DNA from: Campylorhamphus procurvoides
Taxonomy: Eukaryota > Chordata > Aves > Passeriformes > Dendrocolaptidae
Reading direction: 5' to 3'
DNA: 64,000 nt
NCBI GenBank assembly: GCA_013396655.1
Contig: WBMV01000146.1
Span: 64,843-128,842, forward strand
Position numbers and translations under genes: made by a program. The notes beneath the pieces were generated by a model that did not search any database, had not been told where the DNA came from, and saw only the letters and a list, made by a program, of their open reading frames with translations. Positions 12,501-24,500 of the stretch are shown piece by piece. Each line of letters begins with the position of its first letter. Within the stretch, counting starts at the first letter, position 1.

Positions 12501-15500
12501 GCTGGTTCCCACCTCGGGGTGCAGAGATGGTGCAGATCTCTGTTACAGTTCCTGGCTGGGCTGAGTTTGCAGGGACTCTGTGCTGCTTGTTTTGAATTAT
12601 CTGACTCATTACGGTCTTTCAGATTCTCCAGACTTTTTTAAAATTGAAAATAAGCAATTTCTAACTAAGATAAGCTTAGGATGCTCACTGTTAAAGAGGG
12701 AAGTTCTGCCTTTTACTTGTTTACTCTGCTGTCTTTAAATACAGTCATCCTTCTGTAAAGAACTGACCTTTCTATGGGTACAGGAGGTATTCTAGAGGAG
12801 AATACTTTTGCAGGTAGCCAATTTAATATTTAATGAAGACTGAAAACTCGCATGGATCCCTTTTAGTATGAAAAAGTCACCCTAGTGCTGCTATAACCTC
12901 TTCTCTAAGTTACAGAAACCTCTGCCTCGCCCCGTGCGAAGCTTCAGCTTTTGGAGACGCAGACTTTGGGTGTTGCAGAGGTGCAGAACTGCAGTGGGTG
13001 TTGCTGCCGTGCCCGGTGCCGTGCCCTGTGCCCTGCCCTGCCTCCCCACCCCGCTCCCAGCGCTGTTCCCTGCCCCATCCCGCATCCATCATCCCTTGCC
13101 CGTCCTTACCGCGGGGCACGTCCACCTGGTGTCCCCTGCCCACGCTCTGCCAGTAGCTCAGCAGCCGCTCCTGCTCCTCGTCCTCCATGCGCTCTGCCGC
13201 CTCCTCCTCCAGCGAGCTGCCGTGGCTGTGGTACGCCGAGTCGGGGCTCTCCTCCAGCCCGTCCAGCTCCTCCAGCGTGATCGCCGCGGGCCCCGCGCCC
13301 CCCATGCGGCACCCGCCCGTCTCCATCGCTGCGGGATCGCCCCCGCACCCGCCCGGCCCCGCTTTATCGGGATCGCCCTGCCCGGACCCGCCTCTGCCCG
13401 CCCCGCGCCGGGGCAGGGCCGTGGGAGGGTGGCACGGACGGTGAGGGATTAGATAGACTGGATGGATTGATGGAGGGAGGGAAGGAGGGAGCACGCCCGG
13501 TCCCCGCACACAGCCAGCGCCACTTTCCTCGACAGCCCCCCGTGCTGTAGGGTCCGAGCAGTGCCAAACTTACACGAGTTCCTGCTATCCATGTGTTTTC
13601 ACTCATTCCCTCTTTCCCAGCTGTTCTCTTCATCATTTATTTTCCTCACTGTGCTTCATGTGCTATTTGTCCTTCTTTATTATGACTTTATTTTAATGTG
13701 GTTATTCAAACCACACTTTAAAGACAGATCATTTTATTCAGGAGTTCTGCGAGGTCTTTCCAAGCTGATTCCAGTTAGAGTGCAAAAGCCACAGGATATT
13801 TTATTACTGAAGTCCAGCTTTGAAAGTTTTGAACTGCAGAATGTTGCCCTTGCTGAGAGAAGGCTTTGTGAGTGCGAGGGGGATGAGGAACCCTGCTTGG
13901 GATGGTTATGGCAATTAAAGAGGAGCTGGGTTTCCATCAGGGGTCTCTGGAGCACGTGGCTCTATGTGTAGTTGCCTTTCATTCCAAATTTAAAGTGAAA
14001 TGAGTGTTGTGGCCCTTTTTGTACCGGCAGGAAAGGGGAATCTCGGGGCATTTAGGCTTTTAGAATAATAGGAAACACTCCCCTCCCGTGCTCTGTTGGT
14101 GCTTACAGGAGAAGCCAGAGGTTAGAGATGGGGCTCTAGGGTGTGCCTGTTGACTCTGTGATGTGATGCTTGATCTGCACCCCCCACTTTTTTCCCAGTT
14201 TCTGGTCAGGACCTTTCTCCTAGGCTCAGCTTTGGTTACCCCACCCCAGGGGCTGAGCCTGTTGTTACAGTGAACTATTAATTGGCTCAGAAGTAAGAAC
14301 TGCAAGTCCTGACTGTGCCCCTGACAGCACAGACCACAATCCTGCTGTTCCTATAAAGTGCTCCTTTGGGAATTTGCAAATGGAGGAACATCTCTCAGTG
14401 GGAATGGCCTGGGCAGGATGTTTGCAGAGCAGTGGTTGCAGGAAGTGAGGCACAGCCCCACCGTGGGGTGTTTGCCTCTTGGCTGGGGGTGGTGAATCAG
14501 CACAGCACACTGAGCTGGAATTCAGTGGGAAGGCAAATCCCTGGGGAGGGCTGGGTTTGAGTGGCTGGCCGTGTGCTGATGTGATTTCACGGTCAGCTGC
14601 CTGTGGGCAGAGCTCCACAGCCCCAGCTCCTCCTGCCACAGAGCCAGCTGAGCCTCCCTGGGCAGCAGTGCCATGGGCAGGGACCCCAGGGCAGGCACAG
14701 GGGACATCCAGCCACCCACGGGTTCCTTCCATGGCACACAGCTCCATGGTGTGCCTGAGGAATTCCCCATGTCCTTCTGGAAGTTGGGTTGTTCCTACCA
14801 AGTGAGGGCACCCTGGCTCTTGGAGATTTCTTCAGCAAACTGTTATTTCTGAGAAGAAGTGACTTTTTGAGGCAACGTGTGGAGGTTCTTCCTCTGCCTG
14901 TCCTGCAGGAATAATTCTAGCACTTTCTCGTGGAAAACAGTCCCAACTCTTGTGTTCAGGTTCTAGTGATGAAAATTAATCACTTAAAGGAAGTTCTTTC
15001 TGTTCAGAGGGTTGTCAAGCATCGTTGCTGGAGAAGAGAGAAGAAAAGAAAATGGAAAAAACAGCAACCAAAGAAATTGTTTAAAATCAAAGTGTTTAAA
15101 ATCTCAGAAATTATCACAAATTTCTCTATTTGTAAAATAATTTGAAAAATTCCACAAAGCATTGTGTGAGAAAGAGAGGAATTTAAAACTGTGTTTTAAA
15201 GATCCATCTGTACAAATTATTCCCTATTTAATTTGTCTCTGATTTTGACAAGTTTAACAGTTGCTGCATTTGATGGAGTACTGAAGGTGTGTCATGGCCT
15301 GCATTTGGACACTGCTCAGATAACAGAGTAGCTCGTTGTTACTGGAGGTGAACAAAGCTGATTTTTGCTGTATTTGTTGTTTTTTCACCAAACTTGTTAA
15401 TTTTGTGTATAAACAGCCGCTCTTGAGACAACATGGTTTTAGTAGTGCTGTGTTCTTGGTGCTTTCCTGGCAGTCATATCTCTGCTTAGAACAGAGGAGC

Positions 15501-18500
15501 TAATATTCTGCCTTAAAAATTAAGGATTTGAGACATCCTCAGTGGAATGCTCCTTTCTGTCCCGTGGCAAAGGGCTGACAGTCACTCTTACTGAATGGCA
15601 TGCTGACGTAGAGAAGCCACTTTTTTCTTACAACTTCTTAAGTGACAGGAAAATTGGTCTTGTTGAAATTAGTCAAAAAGTAGAAACTGTAGTTTTTCTT
15701 GTTTTATATCTTTTAAGACTAAAAAATGCTGCAACAGGAGAAAACTCCGATGTTAGAAGAGGACAAAGTGTTGGATGTTTTGATGGATCTCAGCTTCCAG
15801 GGGAGAATGGTGAATATTCAGTGTGTAACAGGTCCCTGTGAGACTGTGGAGGGTCTGAGTGAGTTAATATGAGCTTGGAACAAAACTTTGAGCAGTGCCA
15901 AGGTCATTACTGGGCTGGTCACTATTGGGTTTGGAAAATGGCAACATCAGCTTAGAAACACCGTGTCCTGCTGTGTCCCTGTTGTTTTCCTTTTGTTACT
16001 GGCAAGGTGAGAAGTGGCAGTAGAAAGCTCAACCAAAATAGCACTTTTCTCCCTGGGTTAGAGTTTGTTTGTCAGGACTCTGAAGTGTTACAGGGAGAAC
16101 AACTAAAGCTGAACTCCAGACAGAGCTCCAGAGCCTTCCTCAGCTGGGAGAGACTAAACACGGTTTGTTCCTGGGACTTCCTTCTGGAAGTTACTTTTGG
16201 GAATGCTGGGTTACAGCACGGGCACTCCTCAAGGTATCACACTTTGTGAACCCCAACCTTCCTGGTTTCAGTCCCAAAACAAGGCAGAGAATGCTCTAGA
16301 TCATCATCTGACCTTCCCTGGAGCCCTGCAAGGCCCTGGTTGCTTTCGTGCCTTCCTGCAGGATCTGTTTGCTCTCCCTTAGGACAGCATGTGTTGGGAT
16401 CCTCGGGGTGAATGCACCTCCTGAGCTGGCAGAGCTAGGAGAAGTCTCCCCTTGCCCTGTTGTGTCTTCCTTCACTCTCTTCCTTGAAAATGTGGGGCAG
16501 GGCAGGAGCACTGTGATGTCCCTGTGGTGCATGGCCACAACACAGCTCTGCTTGTGCTCTGAAGCTGCTTGTGTTACCTCTCTGCTCCTGGACTGAGTGG
16601 TCCCACTGAGACAGAGCAGTGTGCTGGGGGCACATCAACACTGCCACACAGCCATGGCTGTGGTGGGGCCTCGTGGGCAGTGAGGGCTCATTTCCTTCAC
16701 ACCAGTTCAGCTCCTGCCCCAGCACGGTGGGAAGGGCTCTGTGGAAGTCTTCCAGGCCACACTGGATGGGGCTTGGGGCAACCTGGGCTGGTGGGAGGTG
16801 TCCCTGCCCATGGCAGGGATGGCACTGGGTGGGCTTTAAGGTCCCTGCCAGCCCAAAGCAGTCTGTGATTCCATACTGGGCATTGAAAATGCTGGGTCTG
16901 TGGGAGCTGGGGAAGCAGCAGAAGGGGATGAAGGGAGGGGCAGCTCTATTTCAGCCCAGTGTGGTGTGTAAGACCCAGCTGGGTCTGTCAGTGGAGGCTG
17001 GTTGTGCTGTGGACCTTTGGAGCCCTGGGTCTGTGAAGGTGCAACCTGCTTAGTGGCTGGTTTCTCCAACCCCTCCTTCTCTACTTGGGAACAAGTGCCA
17101 CAAAACCAGTTATTTATGTGTGTTTTCCTTTGGGAAAGAACCCTTCAAATCTTGAATAAAATAATTAGGCCAGGGCATTAGTTTAGAGCCGTTGGTTTTT
17201 ATTGTGCCAACAGAAAACAGATTAAAAGCAATTTTTTGTGAGGTGTAGCTGGCACAGCCTCAGTTCTTTGTCTTGTAACACAAGTCCTCAGCTCCAAAAA
17301 CAGGTTCTAAGCTCACCTTGGGTACAAGCTCCAGGAGCTCACTGTGGTTTGCTGTGGGAGATACCTCAGAGCATAAAAGATCTTTGTGTTCTTGGCAAGT
17401 CGAGTGCAGAGTGGGATAACTCTGCCAATTGTCTTTTATGTGCTGACTGTAAATCTGTCAGCTCTGCGGGCTCCACTCAGTGTTCTGTAGAAAGCCACGA
17501 GTCCTCCTGAGCCATTAATTGGAATGAATTGGGCGGCTCTGTTTGTGAAATGGGGAACGTGACACTGCCATGTTTTGGAAAGATTGAGGGGACTTTTTCA
17601 GAAGTATTATCTTTTTAATTAAAAATAAAGGTATGGAGGCAAGATAAATGTACTGCCTGAGCGGAGCCTGCTCCTGTGTCTCTCCTAAGTAGGTTATGTT
17701 TACTGTTCCCTGTTAGTTTTGAAGCTCCAGGTGACTGGATCCCGCTGTCTTTCATAACAGTCAGCCTGGGTTTGTTTTGCAGAAGGTGATTAAATCAGAC
17801 AGGGGTGTACATTGAGCAAACGGAGACAATATCATTTTCTGACACCTTATAAACTAGGTCAAGGGATGAAACACTAAAGTACATGTAATGAGAATTTCTT
17901 TTCAAAAAAACAGCTCTGCAACAAGTATGGGAAATAATAAACCAGTGGTGAACTCTTGTACTTAGTGGGCATTACTCTTTAATGGAAATATTAATTGCTT
18001 TTCTAGAGGAACATTCGTATTCAGGCTGACTTCATTTCCACTACTTGAAACATAGTTTAAACTTCACCTTTGCCATTTCAAGTGTCCTTGTGTCCAACTG
18101 TTAAGGGTTTGATGGGAGGGCAGTGAGCTATTCCAGTGGTATCCATTCAGATAAAAAGCTGAGTTATTCCTTGCATGGTCAGCATCTCTCTTTATTTTGT
18201 AGATACCTGTTTCTGTGAGCTGGCACAGACATTCCTGTCTCTGCCTGTTAAAGGGACTGTCACCATTAGCCTGTACCATTAGACTGTCACCTGTACAGCC
18301 TGGCTTGAAAAACAACAGCACAATGACAAACTCTTTGGTAAACACAAAGCTCTGGATTTTAAACTGCTAAAACCAAACCGTATCTTTGCTTTTGTCCTCA
18401 TGAGTAAGAGAAACAAATTCCTTATACATTCAGCCTTCCCTGTCCCTTGGTGAATGCTTTTGACTGTATTTTAAGAAAACATCATTTGGTTTCTTTTTTT

Positions 18501-21500
18501 TCCCCCCTTTTCTTCAGAAATTCGTGACACTCTTGTAGCTTCCAGTTGATGTTTGCCTGTTGTTGGTGTTTGTGGCTTGTTTGGCCCAATGAATCCATTA
18601 GCCTAAATTAGAAGGAATGCCTCAGGATGGAGCATCTTGCTTTGCTTTACCTGGGAGTGTGTGAGGCCATGGCTGAGGTTCCCTGGGGACACAGGAGAAC
18701 CTGGAAATGGGGTTGGAAGTGCCTGGGAACGCTGTGACCTCAGGTGGGTGTTCAGTGCCCAAAGCTGGTCTGACTCCAGCATCCCAGGAGACATGGAGTG
18801 GGCAGTGAGGAGCTGTCCCAGGCCCAGAGTAAAGTCATGGAATGGTTTGGGTGGGAAGGGACCGCACAGCCCACCCAGTGCTACCCCTGCCATGGGCAGG
18901 GACACCTCCCACCAGCCCAGGGTGCTCCAAGCCCCGTCCAACCTGGCCTTGGACACTCCCAGGGATCCAGGGGCAGCCCCAGCTTCTCTGGGCACCCTGT
19001 GCCAGGGCCTGCCCACCCTCACAGGGAAGAGGAACAACCTAAGATGCACAAAGGCACTCAGAAATCTGGCTCCATTTTTATGATTTCCCTTTATCTGCTG
19101 TAAGCTGCTTATCCTGCTGGCTCCAGTGTGCTGGTTTGGAATGACCTGTGGGCACGGAGTGGGCAGGGTGAAAATTCCCTGCCACGGTGCTCCCCCCATT
19201 TGGCTGGTGCTGTCACACGTTTTTCCTCACCTTTTAAAGTTCTCCTGCATTTCTGATTCTTTGGAGGATTAATGCTGCTGTAGTTGATGATGGCAATTAT
19301 TCCCACTCCTTTTCTTTGGATATTAAATTAGGTTTAGATTAGGTATTAGGAAGAAATTGTTTACAATGAGGATGGGCAGGCCCTGGCACAGGGTGCCCAG
19401 AGAAGCTGTGGCTGCCCCTGGATCCCTGGGAGTGTCCAAGGCCAGGTTGGACGGGGCTTGGAGCACCCTGGGCTGGTGGGAGGCACTGATCTCTCTGTGA
19501 GCAGGGACAGCACCCAGGGAAGGGCTGGAGCTGTGCCAGGGCAGGGTCAGGGGGGATCTCAGGGAAAGGTCCTTCCCCCAGAGGGTGGTGGGCACTGCCC
19601 AGGCTCCCCAGGGCAGTGGGCACGGCCCCAAGGCTGCCAGAGCGCCAGGAGGGTTTGGATGATCCTCTGGGACACAGGGGGGGATTGTTGGGGTGTCTGT
19701 GCAGGGCCAGGGGTTGGAGTGGATGATCCTTGGGGGTCTCTTCTACCTCAGGATATTCCATGATTATGTGAGGGTGCCCCTGCCCATGGCAGGGAATTGG
19801 AATGAGAGGAGCTTTAAGGTCCCTTCCAACCCAAACCATTCTGGGATCCAGTTTTGTTTTTCTCCTCACAAGCTCCAGGCTCTCTTGGATCAATGTTGGA
19901 GGCCTGAATTAGGCCTGGTTTTATTGGTTTAGTTGGATGATTTTCAGTGGGCTGAAGGGACACTAAAGGGATTAGGAATTTGTTCCATTATAGCCCTCTT
20001 AGTGCTGGGCAGCTGTGCTGGTGCTGGAGTGGCTGGAAAACTTGGGAAACATGGTGTGCATGGCAGCAGGCACAGGGAACTGCCTGGGAGCCTTTGGGCA
20101 AGCCTCTTGTGGTGCACCAGGATGTTTTTGGTGCCAGTGGCCAAGGGGGCCAACAGGTTGTAAACAGTGTTTGTGGGACAAATCTGATTACTGCGATTAT
20201 GGCCAAGGCAGGGCTCATGCAAAGCTAAGTCTGTGGAAAAATCCTGGCCACCTAAGGCTGAGAAACAAAGAGGAAAAACAGGATTAAGATGCATTAGTGC
20301 AGGTTATTCTCCTGGCTGCACCGATGTGGAAAGCAGGTACATGTGATGTGTGAAAACAAAGTGTGTTTTGGTGTGGATTCTGAAGGGAACGGGACACGCT
20401 GCTGTGCTGGCTGCTCTGCCCGTGCTCATTCCTCTGTGCTGGCATCTCCCAGCTCCCATCCCTTCCACACACAACTTTCTAAACTCTTGGCCAGTCCTTC
20501 AGCTGATTTAGTCTTCTTGAAGAGAAATACAGGTGTTCCTGTGCCCGAAATGCCATTGAAGTTCATGTGACCAGTGAGAAAGGGAGCTGCAGCCTGAGAT
20601 CCAGGCCCAGCTGTCCATCCCTTTGCTTTGCCTTTCTGCCTGGTCAGTCCTTGTGCCATGACAGATCTCAGTGTGTGCTTCCCCTTCTCGGTTCCTGGGT
20701 GGGTACAGGTTCTCTTGGAGGCAGGAGGGTGTTTGTGGAAAGGAGGCACAGATCCTCAGGGAACCAAGGCCCAAGTTGTGTTTTGGTTGCAGGTGCTCGA
20801 GGCATTCACTGGCCGCCTGACCAGATTGGGAGTTCTAACCAGGAAGGACATTCCCAACCTGACCAAGTACCAGATCATCCTGGCAAGAGATCAGTACAGG
20901 AAAAACCCATCTTCACAACATGTGGTAAGTGTCTTTTATTTATCTCATGTCACTGAAGTTGTGAACAAATGGTAATAATTCAGAGTTACAAAATTTCCTG
21001 AGACATTGTAAGTACATTTCTGGTTTTAGCCCTGGAATAAAATATCATGGAATCATAGCATGGTTTGGGTTGGAAGGGACTTTAAAGATCATCTATGAAA
21101 TCTGTAAGGTATTCCTCATTTCTTGATGGTAATATAGGAAAGTTAAGGAAAAGGTAAAGAATTTCCCAAGTGAAATTGTTTTGAGGACTTAGATTCTACT
21201 CACAGCAAAGTTTATGCTTTCCCCTCAAAGCTACAGTCCTGCTTCTGTGTTTCTGTACCTTGTCATGGAATGGTCAAATTTTATAATCTTAAAGAACATT
21301 GCCAAAAAAATACTGTATGCCTTAAAAGGAACATTGGGAAATCCCCTTTACAGTAAGCAAGGCAACCTTCCTGCCTTAATTCCATAGCCTGGGTAGGTGT
21401 GCCACAAGTCCCTTGTTTTGCCAAATCTGGGTGGATGGATGGTTCAGCTCTCAGAGTTTGATGATGTTTAGATGAGCTAATCTTAGATTAGTTTAGATGA

Positions 21501-24500
21501 GCTAATCTCGGGAGATAATACAGGTGTCTTGGAGAGCATTTTGGAGGTGGAAAAGAATTGTCTTCATTGGTCATCGTGAAATCTGTTCCTTGAGGGTTGT
21601 GAGAGACAAACTACTCACAGGGCATCAGCTGGGGCTTTGGCTCTGCTTCCCAGACACCAGCCTGGCTTTTGTCAGGAAGTGCAGTGTGATTCCTGCTCCT
21701 TAGCCACTTCCTAACCTAGTGATGAGCCTGTTTTCTTCCACAGGGAATCCATCCGGGCGTCATTGAAGGAGACTTTGCCCTGTGTATCAGTTTATACCAT
21801 GGTTATGAGCTGCTGCTGCAGATGGGATTACGGTCGTTATTTATCTACCTTTGGGGAATTATGGATGGATCCAAAGGTGAGGTGTCCTCAGAAACATCCT
21901 TCCTTTCATTCCACTCCTTCCATTTCATTTGCCTCGTCTCTATGGCTGCTTTTGCACCAAACAACTCAGGGAATAAATGGGCTGCAAATGGAATCGGTGT
22001 TTTATTCCCTTCATCCCAACTGGAAATATATTAGCAGTGTTAAAGATAGATAAAGATATATTTGGGAAAGCAGCTGAAATCCTGAGCTATTCCAACTCTT
22101 TCCGAAGGGTTTACCCGTACGAAGAACGAGCTGGGGCGTAACGAGGACTTCATGAAGCTCTACCAGCACCTCCGAGACATGTTCTCAGACACTCCTGTGG
22201 CCCCAGAGAGTGGAGGTGTTTGCAGGAGTGCAGCAGGTCAGGATTTCCTGCACAGGGACAGAGGATTCCTGTTTAATAGTTGTGCTACACTTGTCTACTA
22301 CTCTTTATTCCAGGTTGGCTTCCCATCTCTCACTCCCCCTCTCTCTTCCCTCTGTGGTTTTAGCTCCTTTCAAACAAGGTTTTCTATGTTTGAAGTTTTA
22401 AATTTAATTTAAAATCAAGGTTAAAATATTACGTTTTTACTCGATGTCTCTTCTTGTGTGACTGTAACAAAATTAACAGCCCTTTCTCAAAAACTTGGGT
22501 TTAACAAATGTGCTTGTGTCAGCAGTTTATTAATTTATTTAGGTTGATGCCATTAGAATTAGTGTCAGGAATTTGTGTGTCTGACTTGGATAATTACAGT
22601 GGGAGCAAATGAAGTTCATTAAACCTTCCTGCTTGTTGCAGGTTTACTTATGCCTTTCACTGCTTTATTTCCTTTGCAGTGTTGGATAAGAAAAAGGAAT
22701 TCATCTACAGCCATCCAAAATTAAGGAAACTGGAGGAAATCGTAATAGAACACTTCCAATCCTGGAAAAAGGGATGTTCTGGTAAGTATCCACAACTCCA
22801 GAAGTATCTGACCAGTAGAGCCTGGGGATGGAGACAAGTGATATCCTACTGATTTATTTCTTGATATTTGCTAATCTGTATGTTTGTGTAATCTTCTGTG
22901 TGGAAAAGTCCTCTCTAGAAGAGCTTTACTATGAGATTTCTGTAGGATAAAACGTTCTCTGAGTTCTCATTATTAATTTGTTATAAAATGCTCTAACAGC
23001 TGAGTAGAACAGTCATGGTAAACTCACTCCTAGTGTCTCACAGTCTGTTCTGGAGCCTTCCCTCAGGGCACTGCTACCTTTGCCTCCTGCAGAGTTAGGT
23101 GAGCATACATGAGGATAAAAGTTGTGATATCCAGCCCAAGGGCAGGAATTACAAACTTGGAGACATCAGTTAGAAGTTTCAAACCCTCAGCTGCATTCAC
23201 CTGTCTCTCATTCCTTTTCATCCTGATGAAGACATTATTCAGATCCCTCTGGTTTTGGGAAGTTTCAGCTTCTTGATCCAGTTCTTGCAGGCAAACTCTA
23301 AGTACACACACATACAAGTAGCTGCACCCTAAATTCTGCTCTGGAGCCCAGCAAGGGAGAATGGAGCCTACAGTGGTGTCCTGATTCCTCCCTCCAGACA
23401 GGAATTGTCATGAGTCTGTCAGTAAACCTGGAGTACTTGTTATCATTCCATACATTATGCAAATACCACTGCTGCATCAGAAGGCTCCAAAGGAAAAGCC
23501 TAAATCATTGTGGGAGCAGTGGGACACAGACTCAGCATTTGCTTTGGGAACTCAGGCAAGTGTGTGGTATATCCAGGGAAAAAATCCACAGGCAAACAAT
23601 GCCCTGAACTTACTCTGCCTTGTTCCAGTTATGCATCACTGAACTACTCTGAGTCATAATTCACTGTGTTCATGCCTGTGTAAGTTTTAAAATCAAAAAC
23701 TTAATTCTGCAAAGTATTTTCCTTGAAAACCTCTATATTTGAGATTGAAGAGTGTCCATGTCCTGTGTCATTGGTCATTGGCCAGGTTGGATGGGGCTTG
23801 GAGCACCCTGGGCTGGTGGGAGGTGTCCCTGCCATGGCAAGGGTGGCACTGGGTGAGCTTTGAGGTCCTTCCAACCCAAACCAGTCAGTGATTCTGTTTG
23901 GAACAGCCATAGAATTGCTAAGATTGAAAAAGCCCTCTAAGATCATCGAGTCCAACCACTGACCCAGCACCACCACGTCCCCAAGTGGTGCATCCACAGG
24001 CCTTTTGAGCACTGCCAGGGATGGTGATTCCACCCTTCCCTAGGCAGCCTCTTCAGGGCCTGGCCAGAAGAACAGAGTCTTGAACTTCATTCCAAGACAC
24101 TTGCCATCCAGCCTGAGCTTTCCCAGGTAACATTAGTGATGGTACCTCAGATGTAAGACATTCTCACCATGTTTGTGTCAGTTCCAAAGAGGAATGTTTC
24201 TAGGAGATGTATCTTGGAGCATTTTCTGTCTGTTTTCTCATTGAGTAAGATGAGAGCTGTGAATGTGTAACTTGTGGGGTGCCCTGTCCTTTTTTGTTGG
24301 TAATTCTGTAAAAATCATGCTTCTTTCTGGAATCCAGCAGAGCAGGACGGGAGTGACAGCCCATGTGGGGACACCAGGGTGATGATCTTCTCCTCGTTCC
24401 GGGACAGTGTGCAGGAGATTGCAGAGATGCTGTCCCGGCTCCGCCCGGCTGTGCGGGCCATGATGTTCGTGGGACACTCCACAGGGAAGAGCAGCAAAGG

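Larger units (their letters stand above)
13511..20792 (+). other. FANCM intron 4, distal part
   Basis: 7.3 kb between the SOUL promoter and FANCM exon 5. It contains CR1 copies at 16733-16875, 18832-19022 and the nested cluster 19364-19850. Elsewhere AT-rich, with no exon or RNA gene that I can support. Confidence 0.75.
22782..24337 (+). other. FANCM intron 8
   Basis: Contains a sense CR1 tail (23783-23899) directly followed by an antisense CR1-type fragment (23905-24125). The remainder has no recognisable feature. Confidence 0.8.

Noticed and set aside
13363..13369. TATA-like GATAAAG upstream of the SOUL start
   Set aside because: Only about 40 nt before the ATG and in a CpG-rich promoter. 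Too weak to call.
12934..13452. 172-codon plus frame over the SOUL promoter
   Set aside because: Antisense shadow of SOUL exon 1 in a CpG-rich region.
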